DNA from: Bacteroidota bacterium | GTDB lineage: Bacteria; Bacteroidota; Bacteroidia; 2-12-FULL-35-15 | NCBI GenBank assembly: GCA_016707685.1 | Contig: JADJHE010000003.1 | Location: forward strand, 1-64,000 | Length of the DNA: 64,000 nucleotides | Direction of reading: 5' to 3' | Shown here: piece after piece, positions 27,832 through 37,315 of the stretch | Numbering within the stretch: the stretch's first letter is position 1 | Layout: every line of letters starts with the position of its first letter | The notes under the pieces: generated by a model | What the model saw: only the letters and a program-made list of their open reading frames with translations | Databases searched by the model: none | What the model was told of the DNA's origin: nothing | Translations under genes and position numbers: made by a program

Positions 27832-28570
27832 ATGAAAGCAATTATTGTTGAAGATGAAAAGAAAGGACAAGAGATTCTCTCTTCTTTAATTTTAAAATAC
27901 TGCACCGATGTAGAAATTATTGGAATGGCCGACAATGCGGAGGACGCTTATTTGCTGATAAAAAAAATGAAACCCGATGTTGTGTTTTTAGACATTGAAA
28001 TGCCCAAAGGGAATGGGTTTTATTTACTAGAAAAATTCGACAAAATAAATTTTCAAATCATTTTTACAACCGCTTACGATAATTATGCAATAAAAGCGAT
28101 TAAGTACCATGCATTGGATTATTTACTAAAACCAATTGATATTGATGAGCTAAAGCAAGCTGTTGAGAATGTTAAAAAGGCATTGTTAAAGCCAGAGAAT
28201 ACAAGGTACATCGATTTTTTAACAACACGTAAATTAGATTTTGAAAATCGATTAGGCCTGCCTGTAAAGGATGGAATCATGTACCTTCAGGTGGCAGACA
28301 TAATTCGCATTGAGTCAGACGGAAGCTATTCAACCATTTATTTATCAAAATCACAGAAACATGTAGTGTCCAAAAATTTAAAAAGAGTATGAAGATGTTT
28401 TACCGGTAAAGGAGTTTTTTAGGGTACACAAATCACATTTAATAAATATTAAAAAAGTAAAAAAATACGTTCGTCAAGATGGTTATTTTGTGGAAATGGA
28501 AGACGGAAGCCAAGTAGAAATAGCACGAAGAAAGAAAGACGAGTTTTTACAGACCATGAACTTACAGTAA
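27832..28570 (+). CDS. LytTR-family response regulator, frameshifted
   Basis: The mended protein has about 245 residues. The receiver domain shows AIIVEDEKKGQEIL, the phospho-accepting Asp in PDVVFLDIEMPKGNGF, FTTAYDNYAIKAIKYHALDY and the conserved Lys-Pro (LLKPID). The LytTR DNA-binding domain follows (GIMYLQVADIIRIESDGSYS), ending VHKSHLININKVKKYVRQDG and a final MNLQ. An extra A in the A-run near 28380 gives a false stop at 28390-28392. It is the cognate regulator of the upstream kinase; its targets are unknown. Confidence 0.9.
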
Positions 28571-28592
28571 TAAAAAGAAACTTTTTAATTAA

Positions 28593-28627
28593 AACAACCA
28601 GCGGTTTACCGTTGGTTGTTTTTTTTT
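28593..28627 (+). terminator. Rho-independent terminator after the two-component genes
   Basis: The 12-bp stem AACAACCAGCGG / CCGTTGGTTGTT (one G-T pair) has loop TTTA and is followed by seven T. Confidence 0.88.
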
Positions 28628-28761
28628 GACCGATGGTTGACTCAAACTCTCCGAAGATAAATCCTCGCTTTTTTTCATTTCAAATTGCTACACATTTGTG
28701 CCATCAAATAGAAAGAATTAAAAATAAATCAATAATTAACAATTAAACCAAAACCAAAAAA

Positions 28762-29742
28762 ATGAAAAAACAAACCATCATTGTTGCTGCAGCAATTGCT
28801 GTAGTATCAAGCTTAGGCTTAACATCTTGTAAAAAAGAAACATTAACACCAGATGCAGCCGTGTCTACACCAAGTGTTGAAAGTGCAGACGAACCAGGTA
28901 GAACACCAACGTATTATTCTGGAATTGTATCTAACAATGGATACCCAGCTAATGGACAAACAGAAATGGGTTATTATTCAACTAACGCTTATTTTGGTCA
29001 AGCAGCACCAATACTTCAAGCTTTTGGAGGGTTAACAACGTCAACAATTAAAGGCTGTGCAGCAACAAAACAATTAATTGTTTTTGCTTATAAAGCAGCA
29101 GACGGTGTTACTTATTTAAATTTTGTTCAAACTGGAATTGCATACCCAACACCTACTACTGGACAAGAAATTCCAGTGTTATTAAACGGATCAACTTTAT
29201 TTAATTATCCAATCGAGGAGATTGAGGTAGATCCTATTTCTAAAGACGTTTATGCTGTAACAAGAGTTGGTAATGCAGTTAAGCTTTACCGTATTGATGG
29301 TATCAATAGTGCATCACCAGGAACAGCTGTTCTTATGACGTATCCTCCAAATAACAATAACATATTTGGTAATCCATTAGGAAATGGTTACAAATGGGGT
29401 TCAATCACATTTGTTCCAAATGGCGATGGTACAAACAGATTAGTGTTTGCTTCTGAATCAAATGTATATGCTGCTTTAGGTATTGTTACATGGCATTTCA
29501 ATATTTCAGGAACATCTTTAACCGTTTTATCAGCACAAAACAGAACCTATAGCACTGCTACATCTGGCATTGCTGCTGGAACTGGACTTAACACGGTTTA
29601 TTTCAACGGAAAATACGCTGTTGCAAGAAACAATGGTAATTTGTATGAGTTGAATTTATCGGCAAACAACCTGCCTGCAACACAACTTACAACAACTCCA
29701 ATGCAAAATTCTAACGATTTTGGTCACTGGACAAACCAATAG
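28762..29742 (+). CDS. Secreted lipoprotein of unknown function
   Basis: The protein has 326 residues with signal peptide and lipobox LTSC (Cys23), followed by KKE and a Thr/Pro/Ser linker. The body is beta-rich with short repeated forms such as IEEIEVDPISKDVYAVTR, GSITFVPNGDGTNRLVFASE and LNTVYFNGKYAVARNNGNLY, which suggests a beta-propeller. I do not recognise a family. No T9SS domain is present. It is transcribed alone between two terminators. It may be an outer-membrane or cell-surface lipoprotein. Confidence 0.8.
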   Translation: MKKQTIIVAAAIAVVSSLGLTSCKKETLTPDAAVSTPSVESADEPGRTPTYYSGIVSNNGYPANGQTEMGYYSTNAYFGQAAPILQAFGGLTTSTIKGCAATKQLIVFAYKAADGVTYLNFVQTGIAYPTPTTGQEIPVLLNGSTLFNYPIEEIEVDPISKDVYAVTRVGNAVKLYRIDGINSASPGTAVLMTYPPNNNNIFGNPLGNGYKWGSITFVPNGDGTNRLVFASESNVYAALGIVTWHFNISGTSLTVLSAQNRTYSTATSGIAAGTGLNTVYFNGKYAVARNNGNLYELNLSANNLPATQLTTTPMQNSNDFGHWTNQ

Positions 29743-29762
29743 TTTAAAGGGTTAGTATAAAA

Positions 29763-29790
29763 AAGCCTCGAGGATTTATTCTCGAGGCTT
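29763..29790. terminator. Bidirectional terminator between convergent genes
   Basis: The perfect 10-bp stem AAGCCTCGAG / CTCGAGGCTT with loop GATTTATT serves the lipoprotein gene and, on the minus strand, the papain-fold-like gene. Confidence 0.85.
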
Positions 29791-29802
29791 TTGATTTGAA
29801 TA

Positions 29803-30261
29803 CTATTGAGGTCTGTAAATTTGGTATTTCCCCTTATTGAGGTAGTTTAAGTTAATATCAGAAAGTAAAACAAAGCGTTTGCCGTTTGAGTTTTGTTCGG
29901 CAATGGTGTATTCTCCTTTATTTATTACTTTATAAATGATTGCTGTGTGTTTTGGGAAGCTTTTCCAACTCTTGTCGGGGTATGTAAGTTTCACCCCTTC
30001 AAATTGTATAATATCGCCAGGAAAAACGTTTTCTTTTTTGTCGTTTATTTCTTTTCCAAATTCGTATGGACTTTTCCAGTTGGCGCCAGCTTCATTGAGT
30101 GCACTAGCGGCTAAATCCCAACACTCACCCTTTCCCACTTTTTTGCCCATTTGCTTATCGCAGAAAGCAATAATTTTTTTATTAATTTCTGGAGTTTGCT
30201 CGTTTGTTTGATTGGTATAAACAAATGCGAAACTAGCTGCAATTAAAAGAAATGCCTTCAT
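29803..30261 (-). CDS. Exported papain-fold-like (CHAP/BBC1-AIM3-like) protein
   Basis: The protein has 152 residues with a short signal peptide (LLIAASFAFVYT). GKGECWDLAASALNEAGA with C47, KHTAIIYKV with H105 and IAEQNSNGKRF with N124 give the Cys-His-Asn pattern and spacing of papain-like CHAP-type folds; VFPGDIIQFEG is the usual loop between them. It could be a peptidoglycan hydrolase or an inactive relative. I favour similarity to the bacterial relatives of the BBC1/AIM3 cysteine-proteinase-fold domain, but the family assignment is not certain. Confidence 0.65.
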   Translation of the reverse strand: MKAFLLIAASFAFVYTNQTNEQTPEINKKIIAFCDKQMGKKVGKGECWDLAASALNEAGANWKSPYEFGKEINDKKENVFPGDIIQFEGVKLTYPDKSWKSFPKHTAIIYKVINKGEYTIAEQNSNGKRFVLLSDINLNYLNKGKYQIYRPQ

Positions 30262-30331
30262 TGTTTATTTTTATTAGGAGTTAATGCAACAGCAAAAAAG
30301 CAAGTTCTTATAAACGTAAAAATAAATGTAT

Positions 30332-30736
30332 TTATTTTATCAGCACCCCTTTTTTATTAATGTAGGGTACCAGAATAAAATTTTCTTCTTTGATTGTTTC
30401 GGGAAGGAAAATGTATTTTTTATCATACATCACATTGTCTTGAAAAAAGCTAACCCAGTATTCGTTGTTTAAGCCAAAAACAGATTCGTCAATAGGTTCT
30501 ATTTTAGAAAAGCTTTTTGCTTTTACAACATCTAAAAAATGACGAAGGGTTGATGTTTTTACCTCTTCTCCGTTATGTAGTCCATATCCATGCGAGGTAG
30601 ACAAAACGCCTTCAATGTCTTGCTTTTTTAGATTAATTAAATAGACATTCCAAATTTTTTCTGCAAGCTCATTCTCCTCTTGAACAACAGCAACAGCAAT
30701 ATCTTCAACAATAGGAGGGGCAATATCTTTTTTCAT
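30332..30736 (-). CDS. Protein of unknown function, 134 residues
   Basis: The frame starts at ATG 30736 and gives a soluble protein without signal peptide. It has an acidic N-terminal segment (IVEDIAVAVVQEENELAEKI) and LKKQDIEGVLSTSHGYGLHN; later YWVSFFQDNVMYDKKYIFLP suggests a beta sheet. I do not recognise a family. It lies 29 bp after the stop codon of the serine hydrolase gene on the same strand, so it may be co-transcribed with it. Confidence 0.55.
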   Translation of the reverse strand: MKKDIAPPIVEDIAVAVVQEENELAEKIWNVYLINLKKQDIEGVLSTSHGYGLHNGEEVKTSTLRHFLDVVKAKSFSKIEPIDESVFGLNNEYWVSFFQDNVMYDKKYIFLPETIKEENFILVPYINKKGVLIK

Positions 30737-30765
30737 AAGCGAAATTAAAAAATTAAAAACTATTT

Positions 30766-31929
30766 TTAGTTACCGTACATTTCAAGTGCAGCATCTAAAT
30801 AATACATTACATCTTTTGGTGTTTCGTTGCCAGTTGGTTTTTCTCTTTTTTTACCCAAGCGTACCACTACCATTTTTTTATCAGGAATACACAAAATGTA
30901 TTGACCAAGTATACCACGAGCATAAAAAATGTTTTTCATTTTATAATCAGGAATTAACCACCAAGCATATCCATAGCGCTGATTGCGGCCACCTTCGTCA
31001 GCTAAATCAGCAGGAATAATTGAGTTCATTACAAACTCTTGGTTGATTAATTGGTTGCCATTCCATTTACCAGAATCTAAGTAGAGTTGACCAATACGAG
31101 CAAAGTCGGGGGCATTAGCGTTAAAACAACAATAAGCTTTTTCCATGCCATCCTTGTGGTCAAGGCTCCATTGTGCTGCATTTTTTGCACCCAAGGGTTT
31201 CCATAGTTTTTCTGACATGTATTCACTCAGCGTTTTGCCCGTTACTTTTTCTATAATCATTCCTAAAAGCTCAGAGTTTCCACTCAAATATTTGAATGTT
31301 TTGCCGGGTTCATCTTGTGCTTCATAGCCAAGTGTTAATTCCTTTATTTCGCTGCCATAATAAGCTTGTGCTGGATAAGCAAGTGGGTTTACATAATCTT
31401 CGTCAAAATTGATTCCAGAGCTCATGGTTAACAAATGTTTGATGGTAATGTTGGCATTCTTTCCTTCTTTAAACTGTGGAAAAAAATCGCCAATGGGCTG
31501 GTCTAGACTTTTGATTTTTCCTTCGTCAATAGCAGCTCCAATTAAAATTCCAACAAAGGTTTTTGCCATAGAAAAAGAGTTGCTGTGCGAATCGGCATCA
31601 TAACCATCCCAATATTGTTCGTGGATAATAGAATCGTTTTTAATAATTACATAAGCAACGGTTCCTAAATCAGTAAAATTTTTTTCGAGTGTTGCAGGTA
31701 TTTTCGATGAATTGTAACGTGTAGATTTTTTCCAAGCAAGGTAATTCCCTGCCTTTACTTCTCTGTTTTCGAATATTTGATACTCATCGATACTTGGGCC
31801 TGGTCGGCCTTTCAAATAGGTATTTGCGATGCCTTTGTATAAATAGGTTTTGCCGGAAACAAGGATTGCAATGTTCAATATTACCAAAATGATTAAAAAC
31901 CATTTTCCGATTTTTTTCAGAATTTTCAT
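30766..31929 (-). CDS. Class C beta-lactamase-like serine hydrolase
   Basis: The protein has 387 residues from ATG 31929, which starts a membrane or signal segment (KIGKWFLIILVILNIAILVS). The catalytic S120-M-A-K123 box lies in SNSFSMAKTFVGI, the second box around FKYLSGNSELLG, and the third region near YARGILGQYI. EQYWDGYD and TIKHLLTMSSGINFDED are typical of the Beta-lactamase family that also includes esterases and D-aminopeptidases. Hydrolysis of a periplasmic ester, amide or peptide is likely; antibiotic resistance should not be assumed. An upstream ATG at 31989 lies inside a terminator stem and is rejected. Confidence 0.87.
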   Translation of the reverse strand: MKILKKIGKWFLIILVILNIAILVSGKTYLYKGIANTYLKGRPGPSIDEYQIFENREVKAGNYLAWKKSTRYNSSKIPATLEKNFTDLGTVAYVIIKNDSIIHEQYWDGYDADSHSNSFSMAKTFVGILIGAAIDEGKIKSLDQPIGDFFPQFKEGKNANITIKHLLTMSSGINFDEDYVNPLAYPAQAYYGSEIKELTLGYEAQDEPGKTFKYLSGNSELLGMIIEKVTGKTLSEYMSEKLWKPLGAKNAAQWSLDHKDGMEKAYCCFNANAPDFARIGQLYLDSGKWNGNQLINQEFVMNSIIPADLADEGGRNQRYGYAWWLIPDYKMKNIFYARGILGQYILCIPDKKMVVVRLGKKREKPTGNETPKDVMYYLDAALEMYGN

Positions 31930-31973
31930 ACCAAATAATTTATAATTCAAAAATACACCAATAATTGAAATAA

Positions 31974-32007
31974 AAAACGCCTCGTCCATTATTGGACGAG
32001 GCGTTTT
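31974..32007 (-). terminator. Strong terminator of the FG-GAP protein gene
   Basis: A perfect 15-bp stem (AAAACGCCTCGTCCA / TGGACGAGGCGTTTT) with loop TTAT lies 16 bp after the stop codon of the minus-strand gene ending at 32023. Confidence 0.92.
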
Positions 32008-32022
32008 AGGGTTTAGTTTTTA

Positions 32023-35000
32023 TTATTTAGTAATCACTAATTTTTGAACAACATTTTTATTTTCTGTTTTAACGGTTAGGAAATATGTTCCAGCGTTAAT
32101 GTTTTCAGTATTTAAAGAAACAATTTGTCCTTGTGCAACATTTTGAATTGTTGATGAAGAAACCGTTCTTCCTGTTACATCTGTAATTGAAATGATAGAA
32201 CCATTTGCAATTGCAGCATCAAATCTTACGTTTACTTGACCATTTGCAGGGTTTGGATATACTGCAATTGTGTTTTCAACTGTTGTGTTATTTATTCCTG
32301 TAACATTTCCAACAGTTGCAGTAACCGTGTCACGAACGCTTGTACAAGCTATTGATGGTCCTTCAATTTGGATGTCGTAAAAATAGTAATAAACAGTTGT
32401 TCCTTGATTTGATCCTGTTAATGTCACATATCCATTCAATACATATGGATAAGCCGTTCCTTGGTTGCTTCTAAATAATTTTGGAGCAACAGAACCTAAG
32501 TTTGTTTGGTTAACAGTTGTGTTTGTTGTTAAACGATAAGCTGTTCCAACATTTAATGACCAGTTAAGCGTTACTACTGTTGTGTCTGCAGGTAAAGCAA
32601 TTGACAAAGAGTTGATAACTGTTCCAACAGAATTTTTCAATTGAATTTCACGTGTTCCAGCAACATCTGTGTATACTTTAACAGTTTTTAATGTACAAGT
32701 TCCTAATACATCAAAATCAACAGATCCATTTGTTGTAGTTGAATAGTTGTTTGTTCCTTGGAAAAATTCTGGACCAACACCATTAACTGCTCCTGGGTAG
32801 TTGAATGATTCCTCAACGAAATAATTTGTTGTTGTACTAATTACCGGTGTTGTGTAATTAGCGCCAGTAGCTAATAATGTTCCACCAACCGCTTGGTTAT
32901 ACCAAGTAATGTTTGAACTATTAGTACCAGTAGCGGTTAAGTTAAATGATGTTGGAGTTGCACTTGTTTGGTCAACTCCAGCAGGAGCTGGTGATGTGCT
33001 AACAGTAACAGCTGTTGGCGCAGCATTAAATGCAGCACAAGTTCCTTGAATTGTTAAGTTGTAAGTTCCAGATGTTGGAGGGTTAATAGATTGAGTCGTT
33101 GCAGTAAATCCGTTTGGACCCGTCCAAGTATATCCAGCAGCAGCAGTACTAGAAAGTGTTAGTGTTCCTTGGCAAGTATTTGCTCCAGATTGACTAACGG
33201 TTGGTGTTTCGTCTGGGTTTAATACAACTGCTACTGTTGGAGAAACGTTTGTACAAGCACCATTAGATACTAATACGTTAAAGTTTCCTGTTGTAGATGT
33301 TGTTACGGATTGCGTTGTTGCTCCTGTATTCCAGTTGTATGATGAAAAACCGTTATTAGCAGTCAATGTTAATGTTTGGCTAGTACACAAGTTGTATGGA
33401 CCAGGGATTGTGTTGTTTGTAATACTACAAGTTCCTTCTACAGAAGAAACAAACTGATCAGCATTCAATGAACCAAAGTTTGTTGTTAAACCAGATGGCC
33501 AATCGATACGAGCAGAGTCAATTGTTGTGTTTGTTCCCAAACCAAAGTGCAAGTTAAACGAGTTAACAGTACCATAGCTTTCGCCAGCACGCACTTCACG
33601 AATTTGTGTTCCAAATGCTCCGTAGATTGTAACACGTGCACCAATTGCATCGTGATTACTAACTGTTCCTGTTAAAGCAAATGTAATAAAGTGGTTTGCA
33701 TTTTTATTGTTTAAATACAAAACATCGTTTGTTGATCCTGGGCTGTTATAGATATCGCCATAAGAAGCGAAAATATCAGCGAATCCATCGTGATTTAAAT
33801 CACCACAAGCAAATGAAACCATTCCGCCTGTTTGTGACATACCAGCGTTACCAACCAATGTAAATGTTTTGTTTCCATTGTTTTTGTATAAAACAAAGTT
33901 TGATCCAGTAACGAAAATATCTACAAATCCATCGTTATCAAAATCTTCGAAGAATGATTCGATTGGTTGTGATCCTGCGCCAGTGGTAGAGAAACCAGTT
34001 GTTGCTGTAATATCTGTAAAGTTTCCAGAGCCATCGTTTTCAAAAATTTGACTTGCTATATCATGGTTAGTAACCATTAAATCAAAATCGCCATCATTGT
34101 CAATGTCACCGTAGCTTCCTGTCCAAGTTTGGTTAAAATCTCCCGCTTCAATTCCATGTGCAGAAGCCATATCGGTGAAGTTTCCGTTTCCATCGTTTAC
34201 GAACATTCTGTCTTTTCTTCTTAAGTCAGTAACGCTAGATGATGCTTGACGGCAATGAGCAACATAAAAATCCAAATCACCATCATTATCAAAATCTAAC
34301 CAAGCGCTTCCGTAGTTACCAGAATCTGCAGGGTCGCCACCATAAGTTGCTGTGCTTATTTGGTGATTAAAAACAATGTTTGGATGTACTGACCAAGTTG
34401 GGTGTGTTCCTGATCCTACAACCGAAGTAACATTTACAACCATAGCACCTGTTCCTGAGTTATAAGAAGTAACAGTACCTGTCATGTATTTTGTTCCATC
34501 ATAACCAACCTTTACGGTTTGACCATTTGTAAAACTTAAGCCCGTTTGTACGGTTAAACTTTTTGAACCAGTTCCAATAGTCATTGAAGTTGTTGAATGT
34601 GCTAAAAACTGTAAATTTCCAGCGCCATCATTCATATAAACTTTAGCGTAGGCATTATCATCGCACACATATACATCATCCCATCCATCATTATTAAAAT
34701 CTCCACAAGTTATATTTTGTGTAAAAAAATTAGAGTTAGATAGCGTAGTTTGTGTTTTTACAACAGCAGAACCGTTCCAAGAAAGTTTTGCTAAATAAAC
34801 ACTTCCATTTGGACCAGTAACAACATCTTTCCATCCATTGTGGTCGAAGTCGGCAACAGCCATTCCCCAAACGCCAGAACCAGAAACGTTTCCAACGTTG
34901 TAAGAAGTAAAGTTGCCATTTCTAGCTTGTAAATCAACCCATAGCGTTGTTGATTGATCCATACGAACGATATCATCTAATCCATCGTTGTTTACATCCA

Positions 35001-35148
35001 CTACAGTAACACAGTTTCCACTGCGCATGCTTGTAGGGGTTAATCGAGAGTTTGAATTTGTAAATCCAAACTGTGCGTTTGCGTTTAACGCTCCAATCAC
35101 AAGACCAGAGCCTAATGCAACCGTACGCATAAAAGTAAATTTATTCAT
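32023..35148 (-). CDS. FG-GAP/VCBS and ASPIC/UnbV protein with T9SS sorting domain
   Basis: The protein has 1041 residues. Signal peptide (TVALGSGLVIGALNANAQ), then seven or so FG-GAP-type repeats with calcium-like loops (DVNNDGLDDIV, DFNNDGWDDVY, DFDNDGDLDFY, DIDNDGDFDLM). An unusual insert of about 70 residues sits at 185-255. An ASPIC/UnbV domain follows (HDAIGARVTIYGAFGTQIRE, then IDWPSGLTTNFG), then an Ig-like part and a type A T9SS domain (IAVYPNPANGQVNVRF; AGTYFLTVKTENKN). It is cell-surface or secreted; the binding partner is unknown. It is followed upstream by a surface cytochrome on the same strand. Confidence 0.9.
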   Translation of the reverse strand: MNKFTFMRTVALGSGLVIGALNANAQFGFTNSNSRLTPTSMRSGNCVTVVDVNNDGLDDIVRMDQSTTLWVDLQARNGNFTSYNVGNVSGSGVWGMAVADFDHNGWKDVVTGPNGSVYLAKLSWNGSAVVKTQTTLSNSNFFTQNITCGDFNNDGWDDVYVCDDNAYAKVYMNDGAGNLQFLAHSTTSMTIGTGSKSLTVQTGLSFTNGQTVKVGYDGTKYMTGTVTSYNSGTGAMVVNVTSVVGSGTHPTWSVHPNIVFNHQISTATYGGDPADSGNYGSAWLDFDNDGDLDFYVAHCRQASSSVTDLRRKDRMFVNDGNGNFTDMASAHGIEAGDFNQTWTGSYGDIDNDGDFDLMVTNHDIASQIFENDGSGNFTDITATTGFSTTGAGSQPIESFFEDFDNDGFVDIFVTGSNFVLYKNNGNKTFTLVGNAGMSQTGGMVSFACGDLNHDGFADIFASYGDIYNSPGSTNDVLYLNNKNANHFITFALTGTVSNHDAIGARVTIYGAFGTQIREVRAGESYGTVNSFNLHFGLGTNTTIDSARIDWPSGLTTNFGSLNADQFVSSVEGTCSITNNTIPGPYNLCTSQTLTLTANNGFSSYNWNTGATTQSVTTSTTGNFNVLVSNGACTNVSPTVAVVLNPDETPTVSQSGANTCQGTLTLSSTAAAGYTWTGPNGFTATTQSINPPTSGTYNLTIQGTCAAFNAAPTAVTVSTSPAPAGVDQTSATPTSFNLTATGTNSSNITWYNQAVGGTLLATGANYTTPVISTTTNYFVEESFNYPGAVNGVGPEFFQGTNNYSTTTNGSVDFDVLGTCTLKTVKVYTDVAGTREIQLKNSVGTVINSLSIALPADTTVVTLNWSLNVGTAYRLTTNTTVNQTNLGSVAPKLFRSNQGTAYPYVLNGYVTLTGSNQGTTVYYYFYDIQIEGPSIACTSVRDTVTATVGNVTGINNTTVENTIAVYPNPANGQVNVRFDAAIANGSIISITDVTGRTVSSSTIQNVAQGQIVSLNTENINAGTYFLTVKTENKNVVQKLVITK

Positions 35149-35217
35149 GTTGGGGTAAATAAATTGGTTAATAATTAGTTATCAATTGTTTAGAGAATAC
35201 TAAAGGAAACAAAAAAA

Positions 35218-37161
35218 TTATGATTTAACAACTTTTTTGGTGATTATTTTATTTCCGGTTCTTATTTTTATGTAATAAACACCTCTTGCGTTCGGAAGGT
35301 AAAAGTTGAATTCCGATTGATAATTGGTGTTGTAAATAGCACTAACTCGCGCACCAGAAGACGAAAACACCTCAATGTTTTTAATTAATTCGCCATATTG
35401 AGCACTTATAAATACTTGGCCATCCATTGAAATGCTTGGCCAAACGTTTATTGTATTCACAGAATTAGCTGCAATTCCAGTAACAGTGTTGTTTAAGCTA
35501 TCAACTCCAACTAAAAAAGGAGTTTGGTCAGCATTTTGAAACATTGTTTTAAAAGTGTTGATTGGTGTGCTGTTGAAAGCAAACATTTCGTCTGTATATT
35601 TTGGAGGAACAGATTGGTAATACACTTTTGCTTTTGCTTGCATGCTTCCACTAAATCCATTTAGTGGAACTCTATAGTGAACATAGTCCATTCCAGACCC
35701 CTCTACAGCATTTGTTTTATTAAAATCATCATCAGAAATTGCAGCACCAACAATTTTAACAGTATCGTAGGTGCTGTGAGCTGTTGTAAATCCTAATGGT
35801 GGAATTCTATTATCTTTTAATTGTGCGGCAGCTCTTTCTAAAACGGTTGTTACGTTTGAATTTACATCGCCCATTACCATCTCATAAATTTGAGGAACAT
35901 TGTTTTGATTGATTATGTTATGATGTACTTCAAACGGATTCGTTTCGCCAACAACACGGTAGGTGTTTGTAAATGTTCCTGATTTAAAAAGGGTGTCATT
36001 GTTTGTCCCCGTTACAATAAACTGAACAACGGCTCTGCGAGAAGGATAACCAGAAGGGAACTTGTGTCCTGTTTTGTTTTTTAGTTTCACTCTAAAATAA
36101 GCGGTATCGTTTATTGTGCTGTCTAAAAACAGGTTTATGTCAAGCGATTGAAGTTTTAACATGTTAGATGTTGCTACAAGTGTAGAGTCGAATTTGGCAT
36201 CATCTGCATTTACGCCTAATGCCACCTTGTTGTTTTTAATCAAGTTGAGCATAAAATAATTTGCTCCAGCAAATGTGTGTTGATTAAAAGGAAACCTTCC
36301 CTGTAGTGAAAGAATGCCATTCGAGATAACAATTGGTTCGTTTATTTTAGGCATGTGGCATGATTGACAAGTGGTGGTAGTTCCTGAATAGCTGGAGTTT
36401 AAATATTCGTGGTAGGTTGCTTGTTCAACAAATTCGCCACCGGTTAAATTGCCCGACAAATCAGCCGTTTGGGTAATTAGTGTATGGCAAGAAGAACACA
36501 TTCTTGCTTTGCTCACATGGTTACTAAATGTTGGAGTTATTCCTTCATACAAAACCATTGGTCCAGTAAACGGACTTCCAAATGGACCATATTCAACATG
36601 GTTTGTATCGTAAGGAATTTCTCCAGAAAAGGTTGAGCCAACACTCGGATCAATCATATGACAAGATCCACAAGCAACACCATCGAGGCCAAGCGAGTCG
36701 GTTTCTAAATCATTCATTCCATAATATTGTTGACCATGAAACATGGCTGTATATCTTCCCATTGGCGCATGACAAGAAGTACATTTGTTTTGTAGTTCGG
36801 CAGCATGTGCAGGATTAACTAATATTTCATGACTAACTTTCGCTCTCCATAAAGGATCTTTTGCACTAAGTGCCATCATCGATGTTTGCCAACGATCAAC
36901 AAGGTTTACATCACTACCATCTTCTAATATATTTGCTTGATGAATAGAGTCGTAACCATGACAACCACTACAGTGAGAAGAGTGTAAAAAATATTCCCCA
37001 GCTTCAATTGGAGCCCTTTTAAATCGGTCTTTTAAAGCAGTTAGCTCATCTTCAGAATGAAAAGATTTTTTTGTAGTTTTTGAAGTTGCCGAGTTCAAAA
37101 AATAAAAGCCAATTGCAAAAGCAGTTAGCAATGTTATGGTGGTAATTTTTTTAATCTTCAT
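35218..37161 (-). CDS. Pentaheme c-type cytochrome with T9SS sorting domain
   Basis: The protein has 647 residues: signal segment (TLLTAFAIGFYFLNSATS), then five CxxCH heme sites (CSGCH, CTSCH, CGSCH, CSSCH, CQSCH) in about the first 280 residues. A middle beta-rich domain includes YFRVKLKNKTGHKFPSGYPS, and the end is a T9SS type A domain (VWPSISMDGQVFISAQYGEL; ARGVYYIKIRTGNK; VVKS). The N-terminal part resembles cytochrome c554-type multiheme proteins. Hemes must be attached in the periplasm before passage through T9SS. It may move electrons at the cell surface; the redox partner is not in view. Confidence 0.88.
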   Translation of the reverse strand: MKIKKITTITLLTAFAIGFYFLNSATSKTTKKSFHSEDELTALKDRFKRAPIEAGEYFLHSSHCSGCHGYDSIHQANILEDGSDVNLVDRWQTSMMALSAKDPLWRAKVSHEILVNPAHAAELQNKCTSCHAPMGRYTAMFHGQQYYGMNDLETDSLGLDGVACGSCHMIDPSVGSTFSGEIPYDTNHVEYGPFGSPFTGPMVLYEGITPTFSNHVSKARMCSSCHTLITQTADLSGNLTGGEFVEQATYHEYLNSSYSGTTTTCQSCHMPKINEPIVISNGILSLQGRFPFNQHTFAGANYFMLNLIKNNKVALGVNADDAKFDSTLVATSNMLKLQSLDINLFLDSTINDTAYFRVKLKNKTGHKFPSGYPSRRAVVQFIVTGTNNDTLFKSGTFTNTYRVVGETNPFEVHHNIINQNNVPQIYEMVMGDVNSNVTTVLERAAAQLKDNRIPPLGFTTAHSTYDTVKIVGAAISDDDFNKTNAVEGSGMDYVHYRVPLNGFSGSMQAKAKVYYQSVPPKYTDEMFAFNSTPINTFKTMFQNADQTPFLVGVDSLNNTVTGIAANSVNTINVWPSISMDGQVFISAQYGELIKNIEVFSSSGARVSAIYNTNYQSEFNFYLPNARGVYYIKIRTGNKIITKKVVKS

Positions 37162-37250
37162 TTTAATAGGGGTATTGTGCTACTAACAAATGTAATAAAA
37201 TACAATTGGAAAAGAAATTTGTTGACGAAAATCAGTTTTGGAGAAAAAAT

Positions 37251-37280
37251 AAAGCCTTCCGAACCCCTTCGGAAGGCTTT
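37251..37280 (-). terminator. Terminator of the PorP/SprF-like gene
   Basis: A perfect 13-bp stem (AAAGCCTTCCGAA / TTCGGAAGGCTTT) with loop CCCC lies 36 bp after the minus-strand stop codon at 37316. Confidence 0.88.
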
Positions 37281-37315
37281 GCAATTAAACTAAACCCCAA
37301 CCGCACTAAACAGTC

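Noticed and set aside
30766..31929. Call as an antibiotic-resistance beta-lactamase
   Set aside because: Only the general serine-hydrolase boxes are visible; many family members are esterases or peptidases.
31930..31989. Longer start of the serine hydrolase at 31989
   Set aside because: It lies in the stem of the terminator of the next gene, and the inner ATG gives a proper membrane segment.
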